DNA of 64,000 nucleotides. It comes from a virus. The DNA lies in IMG/VR virus record IMGVR_UViG_3300032293_001310, positions 17,404 through 81,403 of that record; one strand, written 5' to 3'. The position numbers were made by a program, and so were the translations under genes. Shown one piece after another: positions 1 to 8,400 of the stretch (position 1 is the stretch's first letter; each line of letters begins with the position of its first letter). Under the pieces are notes generated by a model, which made no database searches, was not told the DNA's origin, and saw only the letters and a list, made by a program, of their open reading frames with translations.

Positions 1-2
1 GC

Positions 3-716
3 GGTCAAGTAGTCACTGCATCTATTTCTGTTATACCCAGTCAATCTTATTCTATTGTAATCGGTGCCGGTGGGTCGGGTGCAACAAATCCAGCAACTAC
101 TGGGTATGCCACTAGTGGCGGAGACACATATTTTGCAAAAAGCATATTTTCTGCCGGTGGGGGTGGTGGGGGAGGAAATACCGGAAATCTTTTACCGGAT
201 ACTCACAATTATGGAAGACAAGGAGGAAATGGCGGAGGAAATGGATCTGGTACGGGACGCGCAGTGATAGATACCGGAATAAAAATGTCTTCTTCATTTA
301 TAGCCAATGCCGGCTTTCCAGGATCTAATACCGGAGGTGGTGGGGCGGGCGGGGCACCTGTCAGTAGTACAGCCGGTGCAGGATTGACTGTCCAATTAGT
401 TACTCCTACTGGTAGATTTTCTGGTTCTTTGGCATCTTCCACTTTTGGTGGTGGCGGTGGAGGTGGCACAGGATATCGTCCCGGTCCTCCTCCCGGACGA
501 AGTTTTGGTGGATCTGGAGGAGGCGGTAATGGTGGATATTGGTCATACATATCATCCATATGGGCTCACAATACTCCCACCGCTGGTACAATAAATACCG
601 GCGGAGGTGGAGGCGGAGCAGCGTCCAGTGGAGTAGCAAATTCATTCAATTCTGATTCTGGTGCCAACGGTGGATCTGGTGTCGTTTATTTAATATATGA
701 AAGAACTACGCTATAA
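3..716 (+). CDS. glycine-rich tail fibre/adhesin, C-terminal part (5' end outside window)
   Basis: The frame is open from base 3 with no stop until 716, so the gene begins upstream of the window. The visible 237 residues are dominated by Gly-rich runs (repeated GGGGG, GGSGGGG, GGGGGAA) set in Ser/Thr/Asn-rich sequence, after a stretch reading SIVIGAGGSG. Poly-glycine loops of this kind are known in phage receptor-binding tips such as the T-even gp38 adhesins and in other glycine-rich fibre proteins, so a role in host recognition is likely. The C-terminus VVYLIYERTTL looks like a closing beta strand. The stop overlaps by six bases the end of the convergent sulfotransferase gene. The family is uncertain; the Gly-rich composition is directly visible. 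Confidence 0.6.
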   Translation, partial: GQVVTASISVIPSQSYSIVIGAGGSGATNPATTGYATSGGDTYFAKSIFSAGGGGGGGNTGNLLPDTHNYGRQGGNGGGNGSGTGRAVIDTGIKMSSSFIANAGFPGSNTGGGGAGGAPVSSTAGAGLTVQLVTPTGRFSGSLASSTFGGGGGGGTGYRPGPPPGRSFGGSGGGGNGGYWSYISSIWAHNTPTAGTINTGGGGGGAASSGVANSFNSDSGANGGSGVVYLIYERTTL

Positions 717-1376
717 AGATATTCTTTCGTACTTAAATTTTTCAAAATCTTCTGTATAGGTTGTGTAAATAAATTCTTCGATCTCGCGAGTATAATGCAT
801 TAAATAATGCGACATTTCTTTTGATTTATTTTTATGCGGCAATATTTTTCCATTACTTAATTTAAATAAATCGTGAACAACATTATTTAAATTTTCATAT
901 CTATACAGAATATCAACGTCGTTTAAATTTTCGTCTTCGTTTTTTAAAAAACTATATTGAGTTTCCAAGTGACCATCAAATTCATATATTCTTTCCAATT
1001 TAGTTAAACTTTTGACGTATTGAACATAATTAGAAAAAGACAATTTATGCCAATTACAAGTGTATTTGTATTCAGAAAAAAATCGGTCGTATGGGTTCCT
1101 AACCATTGAAATTTTTTTGTAGCCATAAAATATTTCAGGCTCCAGTATTTTTTCAAGTTCCACTAAAGTAAAATGTTGTGGAGATTTCATGTAACATTCT
1201 CTGTACTCGATATCTGTAAATTTTTCTTGCGGTATTAATTTTATTGTATTATTAGTTTGCCCCTCGTGGTAAAAATTTTTTAAACAAGACATATCGTCAA
1301 ATAAACTGGCGAATGATGTACCCGCACACTTGGGTATATGTACAAAAATAATCTTATGTATATGACTTATTGGCAT
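711..1376 (-). CDS. sulfotransferase family 2-like protein
   Basis: This 221-residue protein opens with IIFVHIPKCAGTSF, the 5'-phosphosulfate-binding loop typical of the Sulfotransferase_2 family (HIPKxAGTS). It also has KISMVRNPYDRFFSEY, matching the 3'-phosphate-binding RNPYDR segment. It would move a sulfate group from PAPS to a carbohydrate, probably in the cytoplasm of the infected cell. It lies on the minus strand behind a GT8 glycosyltransferase and overlaps that gene by ten bases, so the two form a co-translated pair likely to build and sulfate a glycan. The pair is antisense to the rest of the late region, as expected of inserted accessory (moron) genes. The substrate is unknown. Confidence 0.8.
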   Translation of the reverse strand: MPISHIHKIIFVHIPKCAGTSFASLFDDMSCLKNFYHEGQTNNTIKLIPQEKFTDIEYRECYMKSPQHFTLVELEKILEPEIFYGYKKISMVRNPYDRFFSEYKYTCNWHKLSFSNYVQYVKSLTKLERIYEFDGHLETQYSFLKNEDENLNDVDILYRYENLNNVVHDLFKLSNGKILPHKNKSKEMSHYLMHYTREIEEFIYTTYTEDFEKFKYERISL

Positions 1377-2371
1377 ATGTTGTATTTTTTTGAATAGGCT
1401 GATATAAACTTATATTTAAAAGAAGGATTTGCGGAACTTCCGGCAAAATGATATAGTTTTTTTTCTTGGGTTGACTCGTATATTGACCAATCTAGTGTTT
1501 TATCAAATATGTTTGGAATACTTTTAGTCAAATTTGTAATCCCATTTAATATTCCATAATTGCATAATTTTTTTATAACAAAATATTGATTTAAAAAAGA
1601 TTGTTCAAAAAAATATACGGATGGCCAAACTTTCATCAACCATCTTACATTTTCAAAATGCGATTTCATTTGTTCTGTATTTGTCAGTAAGAATTGCCCC
1701 GCATTGAATACAACAGGATCCTCTTTCTGTATACAATTCCACTCGTCTGGCAAAAAATGACATACGCTGTGAGTAATTGTTGCTGCCGAAATAATTCTGT
1801 AATCGATTGTATTTTCTTGTTTATATAGTTTGTATTGATTGTCCACCGTTTCAAGTTTATAATATACACCATCAAACAAGTGGGATATATCACCCGCACA
1901 AAGAATATCTGCATCAAGAAACAGAATATTCTTGTATAGATTTATTCGGGGATAATCAAAAATCAACAACTTTGATGCTGACGCTTCTACACAATCTTCT
2001 GGCGTATCTATAATGTAAAAATCGTAAGAAAACTTACTCAATTCGGATATAGAGCGTATTGCCTTGTGATGTAAATTGTCGGTGATTATAAGCAAATCAA
2101 ATTTTTTTGGGTCGTTGTGCTTTATTATACTTTTTATCAAAAGTTCAAAGAGCATAACGAATCCGGCACCAAATACTGAAAAGTATATCAAATTTTTGTC
2201 TCCGATTGGAGTGGTTGGTTTACTGATTGCCGCTGTATATTTTTCATTTAAAATATTTAATATAATATTTTTGTCCTCGGGTATTCCTCTATACTTTGTA
2301 TTTTTGTTAAATTTTATATGATTTTTTGATGCATATAAAGCGCGATTGAACAAATCTGTTTCAACATTCAT
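1367..2371 (-). CDS. GT8-like glycosyltransferase
   Basis: The 334-residue protein carries KNILFLDADILCAGDISHLF near the middle. This is the DxD metal/nucleotide-sugar motif in the form used by glycosyltransferase family 8 (GT-A fold), preceded by a Rossmann-like section (FDLLIITDN). The C-terminal LYHFAGSSANPS resembles the HxxG..KPW-type end motif of GT8 enzymes. It should transfer a sugar from a nucleotide-sugar donor to an unknown acceptor. It is the first gene of a two-gene minus-strand unit, with the sulfotransferase downstream and overlapping. The start at 2371 is preceded on its own strand by a very AT-rich leader containing GATAAATA, close to the T4 late promoter octamer. Confidence 0.75.
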   Translation of the reverse strand: MNVETDLFNRALYASKNHIKFNKNTKYRGIPEDKNIILNILNEKYTAAISKPTTPIGDKNLIYFSVFGAGFVMLFELLIKSIIKHNDPKKFDLLIITDNLHHKAIRSISELSKFSYDFYIIDTPEDCVEASASKLLIFDYPRINLYKNILFLDADILCAGDISHLFDGVYYKLETVDNQYKLYKQENTIDYRIISAATITHSVCHFLPDEWNCIQKEDPVVFNAGQFLLTNTEQMKSHFENVRWLMKVWPSVYFFEQSFLNQYFVIKKLCNYGILNGITNLTKSIPNIFDKTLDWSIYESTQEKKLYHFAGSSANPSFKYKFISAYSKKYNICQ

Positions 2372-2432
2372 TTTATATATTTTTTTTATTTATCTTCTAT
2401 ATATATACATATATAAACCGTTATATAACATT

Positions 2433-2723
2433 ATGGAACTAAATCAACCAAATACACAAGTATCATCAAATAGTCCAAAAACTTTTGATGCGTCAGAACT
2501 ACAAGAACTAACTGCTATTCGTGAAGCATATGAACAAACTACTGTTTCACTTGGTCAATTGGAAATGCAAAAGCGTGAATTGGCTAAAACAGAAAAGCGA
2601 GTTAATGAACGATTAACTGCCATAGAAGCACAAGAAAAAGTATTCTTAGATAAGATCGTAGCCAAGTATGGCGAAGGTACGTTCGACATCAATACAGGAA
2701 TATTTACACCAAAATCCAAATAA
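2433..2723 (+). CDS. small coiled-coil protein, unknown function
   Basis: A 96-residue protein. I chose the ATG at 2433 because the longer reading from 2346 begins with a very hydrophobic AT-driven stretch (repeated I/Y) that looks like untranslated leader. After a disordered N-terminus, residues about 25-75 form a heptad-rich helix (ELQELTAIREAYEQ, LGQLEMQKRELAKTEKRVNERL), followed by a short globular tail KYGEGTFDINTGIFTP. It sits alone between the minus-strand pair and a strong terminator just before the tail sheath gene. I do not recognise the family; a small structural or scaffolding role is possible. Confidence 0.65.
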   Translation: MELNQPNTQVSSNSPKTFDASELQELTAIREAYEQTTVSLGQLEMQKRELAKTEKRVNERLTAIEAQEKVFLDKIVAKYGEGTFDINTGIFTPKSK

Positions 2724-2748
2724 TAGATATATTTATTATAATACCCAA

Positions 2749-2776
2749 AATCCTCCATATTAGTGGAGGATTTTTT
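2749..2776 (+). terminator. intrinsic terminator
   Basis: A perfect 9-bp stem (AATCCTCCA at 2749-2757 with TGGAGGATT at 2764-2772), a 6-base loop and a run of T. It separates the coiled-coil gene from the tail sheath unit. Confidence 0.85.
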
Positions 2777-2798
2777 ATTGTTTGAAAAATTAGTGTCA

Positions 2799-2806
2799 TA
2801 TTTATA
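2799..2806 (+). promoter_or_regulatory. late-promoter-like TATTTATA before tail sheath
   Basis: The octamer TATTTATA lies just after a terminator and 32 bases before the sheath ATG, leaving room for a leader with the ribosome site AGGAG at 2824-2828. The same octamer recurs upstream of other structural genes. It is the reverse complement of the T4 late promoter TATAAATA, so its function is inferred from position only. Confidence 0.4.
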
Positions 2807-2838
2807 TTTACAACTTTTTATATAGGAGTTAAAAAACT

Positions 2839-5800
2839 ATGGCAATCGAACAAAATGGAAATTATAGCCCTTCAGAACGCATCGTTTCGCCTGGTGTATT
2901 CACCAGAGAAATAGATCAGTCGTTTCTTGCACAGGGTGTAGCAGCAATCGGCGGTGTGGTAGTCGCTCCGTTCCCAAAAGGACCGGGCTTTTCACCAACC
3001 GTGATCAATAGTGAAGGTGACTTAACTAGCATATTCGGTGATGCAGATGGTACGCTATACGGACCAATCACTGCACAGCAATATCTTCGTCAACAAGGAC
3101 AAGTAACAGTTGTTCGTGTTGGTGGTCTTTCCGGATACAACCAGAAACAGGGACTATTTGTCACCGCACTACCTGGTCAATATGCCAGATTCGTTGAAAC
3201 TGGTAGTGTATCTGGATCTTTGCTGGATTCTACACTATATCCAAATTCTTCGGTAGATCACGAATTTTATATCACGGGCAGCGTTAGTGTCACTTTTGAC
3301 AGTGGATACTATGAAGGAGAAACGATTGAAATTGGTACCTTGCAAGTAAAAACTTGGAAACGTACTTCCACTATGTTGTATGGAGCATCAACTGCATCCG
3401 GAGACTGCTTGGATACATTTGTTGCAACCGCTTCATTTGAAAATACTCCAATTACTATCATTGGTTCTGCTCCATGGAACGGTGTAAAAGTTCAACAACT
3501 CACGATACGTAGAGTACCAGGAGCATGCGACTTTGAATTGGAAATAGAAGCAATTCTTTCTGGTTCATACGGTCCATTCAATCCAAATGCATTTACTGCT
3601 GGCACAATATCCTCGGAAGATGGTTGCGGAAGCGCTTCAGCAATTCCTGCAAGAGACGAAGTTGTATTGGCGGTACTAGCAAATACAGCATACGACCGTG
3701 GCCAAAATCTATACGGATTTAGCGGATCGCTGTTGTATACATCATCCGCAGCGGCAGTTACTACGGATTTTTCTCTCGCGCTAAATACAATCTACACCGA
3801 TGGAAGTGGCAATACCGCAAGTTCGTCTTACGGTACATATCGTTTCTCGTTGGATGAAGAATCGAACAGTTACATCACCAATGTATTTGGTACCGATCCA
3901 AAGGCTGGATTCGTTCCAGTTGCTGCCGGTCAAAAGATTGAAGCGGCCTACACATACAAGAATTTCAAGAGCCGTACAAAAACGGTGATAAATGAAATGC
4001 TTGCGTCCGGTAGTTGGAAGATTGCAATTGCTACTCGCAACGCACTTGTGTTTGAAGACGGCATCGAACCAGCAGACGGTACTTCTACGTTCGATCTTAC
4101 GAACGCATACACACCGTTCATTCGCTCACAGTTGATCGCTCCTTTCACCGGAAGTGGAGTTTCTTCTAGTGCAGCATATGATCTGTTCAAGGTTCATACA
4201 CTAACAGACGGTACATCTGCAAATACCGCATATAAGGTTGAAATATCAAACGTTAAATCCGCAGGTTCTATACCGGGAAGTTCGTATGGGTCATTCACAT
4301 TGGCTGTTCGCAGTTATAGCGACACCGACCTGAAGCCTGTATATCTAGAACGCTTTGACAATCTAAGTTTGGATGTCAATAGCGCCAACTACATCGCTCG
4401 TCGTATCGGCGATACATACAACTATATTGACTTCAATGGTAAGATTCTGGAATTCGGAGACTTCCCACAAAAGAGTAAATATATCCGCGTCGAAATGGCT
4501 ACTGCTCCATGGCCAGTAGACTCAATCCCATACGGATTTGGTCCATATGCTGCACCAGTTGGTGGAGACTTTGCCCGTCTAGGTAAGGTCACTCCAATGC
4601 AATACTGTTCCGCGTCTGCATATTTGCTACAACCGGGCAGATATGCTTCTGGAATAGTATTCCAGCCAGCCCCTGCACAAGCCGATGATGAACTAAAGGC
4701 GCTGTATCCAAACGGCTCATCCGTTGGTCCAGAATTGGATAACAAGCAATATTTTGCTCCAATACCTCAAGGTTCTTCTGTGGGTAAGAATGTTGCGTTC
4801 GACTTGGAAACATATTGCGGAGTTTCTCCACTGTATGTCGCTTCTCAAGAAAACACAAACGTAAAGAAACGTCGCTTTGTGCTAGGATTCCAAGGCGGAT
4901 TCGATGGTCAATCTCCTTCTGTTCCATTGTTGATTGGTAATGATATATTACCAACAAATCAACAAGGACTAGATTGCGCGACATCGACAAGCCGTGGTAC
5001 ATATGCATACAGACAAGCAATCGCTGCTCTAAGTAATGCAGATGAGTTTGATTTCAACCTCATCACAACGCCTGGTGTAAATTATCAACATCACGCATAT
5101 ATATCATCAGCAATTGTTGATATGTGCGAACGCCGTGGCGATGCATTCTATATCATGGATGTTGCTCCAAACCAAAGTGCTGGTGCATCTTCCATACAGA
5201 ACGCAGTTGATCTCGCTGGTCAGTTTGACACAAACTACGCCGCGACATACTATCCTTGGGTCAAGGTAGTTGAAACAAACAGCAATAAGATTATGCCGGT
5301 TCCTCCTTCGGTCGTAATGATGAGCGTTTATGCAGCAAACGATAAGGTTGCAGCCGAATGGTTTGCTCCAGCAGGTCTAAACCGTGGTGGTATTCCAACC
5401 GCCGTATCTGTTGCTGACAGATTGACACATACTGAACGTGACACTCTATACGAAGGTCACGTAAACCCAATCGCCGCATTTCCTGGTCAAGGTGTTGTGG
5501 CTTGGGGTCAGAAGACGCTACAACGCAATCCAAGCGCATTGGATCGCGTAAATGTTCGCCGTCTATTGATTGCGTTGAAGAAGTTCATCGCTTCTTCTTC
5601 GAGATTCCTAGTATTCGAACAGAATGTAGCAACAACCCGTCAGCGCTTCCTGAATATCGTAAATCCATATTTGGAAAGCGTACAACAACGTTCTGGCGTA
5701 TATGCCTTCAAGGTTGTTATGGATGACAGCAACAATACACCTGATCTAGTTGATCGTGGTATATTGTATGGTCAAATCTATATTCAGCCAACACGTACCG

Positions 5801-5862
5801 CTGAAATGATTGTATTGGACTTCAATGTACTACCAACTGGTGCTGCATTTCCAGGAGCCTAA
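2839..5862 (+). CDS. tail sheath protein (T4 gp18-like), very large
   Basis: The contractile sheath subunit polymerises around the tail tube and shortens on infection. The N-terminus ERIVSPGVFTREIDQSFLAQG is the SPGVFxxExD signature of myovirus sheath proteins. The C-terminal part (FLVFEQNVATTRQRFLNIVNPYLE, then ILYGQIYIQPTRTAEMIVLDF) matches the conserved sheath core that makes the handshake contacts between subunits. At 1007 residues it is far longer than T4 gp18 (about 660). The extra sequence lies in the middle, about residues 120-560, rich in Ser/Gly/Thr and probably surface-exposed. It has a good ribosome site, its own upstream TATTTATA and a terminator on each side, so it is a single-gene transcription unit. 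Confidence 0.95.
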   Translation: MAIEQNGNYSPSERIVSPGVFTREIDQSFLAQGVAAIGGVVVAPFPKGPGFSPTVINSEGDLTSIFGDADGTLYGPITAQQYLRQQGQVTVVRVGGLSGYNQKQGLFVTALPGQYARFVETGSVSGSLLDSTLYPNSSVDHEFYITGSVSVTFDSGYYEGETIEIGTLQVKTWKRTSTMLYGASTASGDCLDTFVATASFENTPITIIGSAPWNGVKVQQLTIRRVPGACDFELEIEAILSGSYGPFNPNAFTAGTISSEDGCGSASAIPARDEVVLAVLANTAYDRGQNLYGFSGSLLYTSSAAAVTTDFSLALNTIYTDGSGNTASSSYGTYRFSLDEESNSYITNVFGTDPKAGFVPVAAGQKIEAAYTYKNFKSRTKTVINEMLASGSWKIAIATRNALVFEDGIEPADGTSTFDLTNAYTPFIRSQLIAPFTGSGVSSSAAYDLFKVHTLTDGTSANTAYKVEISNVKSAGSIPGSSYGSFTLAVRSYSDTDLKPVYLERFDNLSLDVNSANYIARRIGDTYNYIDFNGKILEFGDFPQKSKYIRVEMATAPWPVDSIPYGFGPYAAPVGGDFARLGKVTPMQYCSASAYLLQPGRYASGIVFQPAPAQADDELKALYPNGSSVGPELDNKQYFAPIPQGSSVGKNVAFDLETYCGVSPLYVASQENTNVKKRRFVLGFQGGFDGQSPSVPLLIGNDILPTNQQGLDCATSTSRGTYAYRQAIAALSNADEFDFNLITTPGVNYQHHAYISSAIVDMCERRGDAFYIMDVAPNQSAGASSIQNAVDLAGQFDTNYAATYYPWVKVVETNSNKIMPVPPSVVMMSVYAANDKVAAEWFAPAGLNRGGIPTAVSVADRLTHTERDTLYEGHVNPIAAFPGQGVVAWGQKTLQRNPSALDRVNVRRLLIALKKFIASSSRFLVFEQNVATTRQRFLNIVNPYLESVQQRSGVYAFKVVMDDSNNTPDLVDRGILYGQIYIQPTRTAEMIVLDFNVLPTGAAFPGA

Positions 5863-5881
5863 TATATAAAAAGTTAAAATC

Positions 5882-5909
5882 AAAAGCCCACCGAAAGGTG
5901 GGCTTTTTT
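5882..5909 (+). terminator. intrinsic terminator after tail sheath
   Basis: An 11-bp stem (AAAAGCCCACC at 5882-5892 with GGTGGGCTTTT at 5897-5907) closed by a GAAA tetraloop and followed by T residues. Confidence 0.9.
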
Positions 5910-5934
5910 ATTGCTATTTGATGAACATCTGCTA

Positions 5935-5942
5935 TATTTATA
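5935..5942 (+). promoter_or_regulatory. TATTTATA four bases before an ATG
   Basis: TATTTATA ends at 5942, exactly four bases before the ATG at 5947. There is no Shine-Dalgarno sequence between them. If the octamer acts as a late -10 element, transcription would begin at about the start codon, giving a leaderless message. Confidence 0.4.
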
Positions 5943-5946
5943 AAAT

Positions 5947-6510
5947 ATGCATATACTCCTAAAAACTCTATTAAAAGAAGTAGAAGAAAAGTCTCCCTTA
6001 AAATATCAAATGTATGTGGATATGGACGGAGTTCTTGTAAATCTTGATAAAGGGTTCAAGGCAGTTTCTGGTGGATTATCTCCAAAGGAATACGAAGATA
6101 AAAATGGTAAAAACACTTTTTGGAAAGTAGTAAATAAAAATCCCAACTTCTGGCTTGAGTTAGAACCATTACCAGATGCTAAAGTTTTGTGGGACTATAT
6201 AAAAGATACGTTTGAAGATCCTCCTGCGGTTGTGTTGAGTGCTGGACAAGGAAATAAAATAACAGAACAAAAAACTGCGTGGATACGTAAGCATATAGAT
6301 CCCAGTGTCAAAGTCATCATAGCAAAATCTGGCATTAAAAAATCGGAATATATTATTGACGGCGCGGGTACTAAACTTACTCATATACTACTTGATGATA
6401 CAGACAAGAATATAACTGCTTGGGAAAATTCCGGTGAAAATAGAATTGCTATTTTACATAAAGATGCGGCGAGCAGCATAAATAAGATTAAACAGATTGT
6501 GTCTGTATGA
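5947..6510 (+). CDS. HAD-superfamily phosphatase, 5'(3')-deoxyribonucleotidase-like
   Basis: The 187-residue protein has the HAD motif I as YVDMDGVLVNL (residues 22-32; D24 and D26 would be nucleophile and acid/base). It has a motif II-like VVLSAGQG and a late acidic motif ILLDDTDKNI. Phage proteins of this type resemble NT5C-like deoxyribonucleotidases and probably act in nucleotide turnover. Ahead of motif I is an extra amphipathic N-terminal segment MHILLKTLLKEVEEKS, similar to the N-terminal peptides of the 9-14 kb proteins. The start is supported by the TATTTATA placed four bases upstream. The stop overlaps the next gene by ATGA, so translation is coupled to the following two genes. Confidence 0.75.
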   Translation: MHILLKTLLKEVEEKSPLKYQMYVDMDGVLVNLDKGFKAVSGGLSPKEYEDKNGKNTFWKVVNKNPNFWLELEPLPDAKVLWDYIKDTFEDPPAVVLSAGQGNKITEQKTAWIRKHIDPSVKVIIAKSGIKKSEYIIDGAGTKLTHILLDDTDKNITAWENSGENRIAILHKDAASSINKIKQIVSV

Positions 6511-6755
6511 ATCACGTTTCGCTAAAATCTTTGCTGCTAAAAGAACAATTTCATGTATCCGACATGGTTATGCTTGAAAAGGCGTGCAAGGCTTTTGCAG
6601 ACGTATTAATAAAAAACAATATTGTAGCACATCATCATAAAGATCTTACAGCAGCAGATACTCCTATATCTCAATATTCAGAAGATATAGCAGAAGTTGT
6701 TCGCAATGAAGTAATCAAATGGATGGATGTAGCAAACGGACGAGGTGGCAGATGA
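6507..6755 (+). CDS. small helical protein, unknown
   Basis: An 82-residue protein coupled by ATGA overlaps to the HAD gene before it and the nucleotidyltransferase after it. It is mostly helical, opening with NHVSLKSLLLKEQF, a short amphipathic segment reminiscent of the peptides on the 9-14 kb proteins. It has a histidine cluster (AHHHKD, residues about 40-45). The family is not recognised. The tight three-gene arrangement suggests it works with one of its neighbours. Confidence 0.6.
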   Translation: MNHVSLKSLLLKEQFHVSDMVMLEKACKAFADVLIKNNIVAHHHKDLTAADTPISQYSEDIAEVVRNEVIKWMDVANGRGGR

Positions 6756-7660
6756 ATTATCCTTTATACAACGACAAACTTGCTCCTATATGGAACATCA
6801 ATGAAGATGGCGCGAGACTTGATGATGAAGTAAGAAAATCGCTCATCAAGATTGCGATGGATTTTGTGCAGGATCTAAAAAAGAACCAAGATATAAACAT
6901 CAAGATCGATGACATACTTCTTATTGGTTCTATCACCAATTATAATTGGACGCCATATTCAGATATTGATCTACATATATCAACCGATTTTTCCAAACTT
7001 GATATGAGCAAAGAAGATGCACAGGCTATGTTTGATGCGATTAAAACTGGTTGGAATAGCAAGCACGACATTGTGATGAAAAACTTTGATGTTGAGTTAT
7101 ATGTTGAAGATATAGGGGCAGAACAGGTGTCTGCATCGAAGTATAGCGTTCTAAGAAATGAATGGATAAAAGAACCAAAGAAAGAAAGTCCAAACTTCAA
7201 TAAGTCGCTTATAAAAAAGAAGTATAAAGAATACTCAAAGAAGATAGATGACTTGATGGATGCAGACAGCGAAAAGCCGCTAAAAGATTTACTCGAAAAG
7301 ATATACAAGTTTCGTCAAGCGGGATTAGATAAGGGCGGAGAACTAAGTGAAGAAAATATTGTATTCAAGATACTAAGAGCAAGGGGCAAGTTGGATAAAC
7401 TAAAAGACACTATATCAGCGATTTACGACGATAAGATGAGTGTCGATGAAATCGCCATGAACAATAGTTATTATGAGAAGGATGTTCAAGACGCGGCAGA
7501 TGATATATATGCGATTGCAAAAGCGTTAAAAGTATATCCAGATATTGAACCATATATCAAAAAGATATCATTAAAATACAAGAAGTATTCGGACGATGTG
7601 CATATAGACATCGCAAGGGCATTTTCAAAGCTTAGAAAACAACAAATAAAAACATCTTGA
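6752..7660 (+). CDS. nucleotidyltransferase-fold protein
   Basis: This 302-residue protein contains LLIGSITNYNWTPYSDIDLHI (about residues 55-75), the GSx(8-10)DxD catalytic pattern of the polymerase-beta nucleotidyltransferase superfamily. A further acidic residue that could complete the triad is in FDVELYVED. The start at 6752 is chosen over an in-frame ATG at 6719 because 6752 gives the usual ATGA overlap with the previous gene. The remainder is charged and helical with many Lys residues. Similar proteins occur in many phages without known substrate; transfer of a nucleotide to RNA, protein or a small molecule is possible. Confidence 0.7.
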   Translation: MNYPLYNDKLAPIWNINEDGARLDDEVRKSLIKIAMDFVQDLKKNQDINIKIDDILLIGSITNYNWTPYSDIDLHISTDFSKLDMSKEDAQAMFDAIKTGWNSKHDIVMKNFDVELYVEDIGAEQVSASKYSVLRNEWIKEPKKESPNFNKSLIKKKYKEYSKKIDDLMDADSEKPLKDLLEKIYKFRQAGLDKGGELSEENIVFKILRARGKLDKLKDTISAIYDDKMSVDEIAMNNSYYEKDVQDAADDIYAIAKALKVYPDIEPYIKKISLKYKKYSDDVHIDIARAFSKLRKQQIKTS

Positions 7661-7684
7661 CATAATATATCGGCGTGATAATAT
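7657..7684 (+). promoter_or_regulatory. sigma70-type promoter, leaderless geometry
   Basis: TTGACA (7657-7662), a 16-base spacer and TAATAT (7679-7684), followed by six bases and then the ATG at 7691. The predicted transcription start coincides with the start codon, and no ribosome site is present. Confidence 0.7.
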
Positions 7685-7690
7685 GTCGGT

Positions 7691-8380
7691 ATGCTAAAGA
7701 ATATTAAGTTTGCCCGGTTTGGCGGGCTTAGTTCAGTCAATCAAAAGGGATATGATTCGAACTGTGATGGCTATCATTCTCCTCCCGCCAAGCGTGGCTT
7801 TTATGCGTTTCTTTGGCCGCATTATGAGTTCTTTCTTCTCAGCGGTGGATTATGGACAAACTATCCTTGGTCAATAGGCACCAAGTTCAGTTACTTGAAA
7901 GACGCAAAGGGTAATATCATTGACGAAAATCATCCTGATCATGAATACTTTTCCAGCACAGGAAAGTATTGGAGCATTCCCACCAAAGAATGGTATTTTC
8001 ATCAGAAGAAACATCCTGAATATGAAGACCCCGAATATGATGCTAAGTTGGAGGCACATTGTATTGATTGGGAAACAAATCACGGAGATAAGCCCAAGTG
8101 GGTGTTGGTCCAAAAGCCTTCGCCCAGAATCTTTGAGTACAAAGGAAATATCTGGCATCATTTGACCTGCTATCTTGGACCTTCTGGTGCACTGAAGCAG
8201 AAAGGCGGTTGGACTCTTTCGCCGTTTGACGAATACGCAAAAGCATTACAAAAAAACATGCACGCTGGTCGCAGGACACAGTGCGAATACAGTTCCAAAA
8301 AAGGACTACCGAAGTCCAACAAAAATCCTTATGTGGGAATATCCAAGGATCATTTGGAAGTTTTTATTGAGAAAATTTGA
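7691..8380 (+). CDS. aromatic-rich protein of unknown function
   Basis: A 229-residue protein that I do not recognise. It is strikingly rich in Trp, Tyr, Phe, His and Pro (for example GFYAFLWPHYEFFLLSGGLW near residue 40), with a later conserved-looking segment FEYKGNIWHHLTCYLGPSG. It has no membrane segment or cysteine cluster. The gene follows a sigma70-type promoter whose -10 box ends six bases before the ATG, so it looks like an early-expressed gene sitting inside the late structural block. Its base composition is less AT-rich than its neighbours. Confidence 0.65.
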   Translation: MLKNIKFARFGGLSSVNQKGYDSNCDGYHSPPAKRGFYAFLWPHYEFFLLSGGLWTNYPWSIGTKFSYLKDAKGNIIDENHPDHEYFSSTGKYWSIPTKEWYFHQKKHPEYEDPEYDAKLEAHCIDWETNHGDKPKWVLVQKPSPRIFEYKGNIWHHLTCYLGPSGALKQKGGWTLSPFDEYAKALQKNMHAGRRTQCEYSSKKGLPKSNKNPYVGISKDHLEVFIEKI

Positions 8381-8400
8381 GTAGTTGGTGTATATTTATA

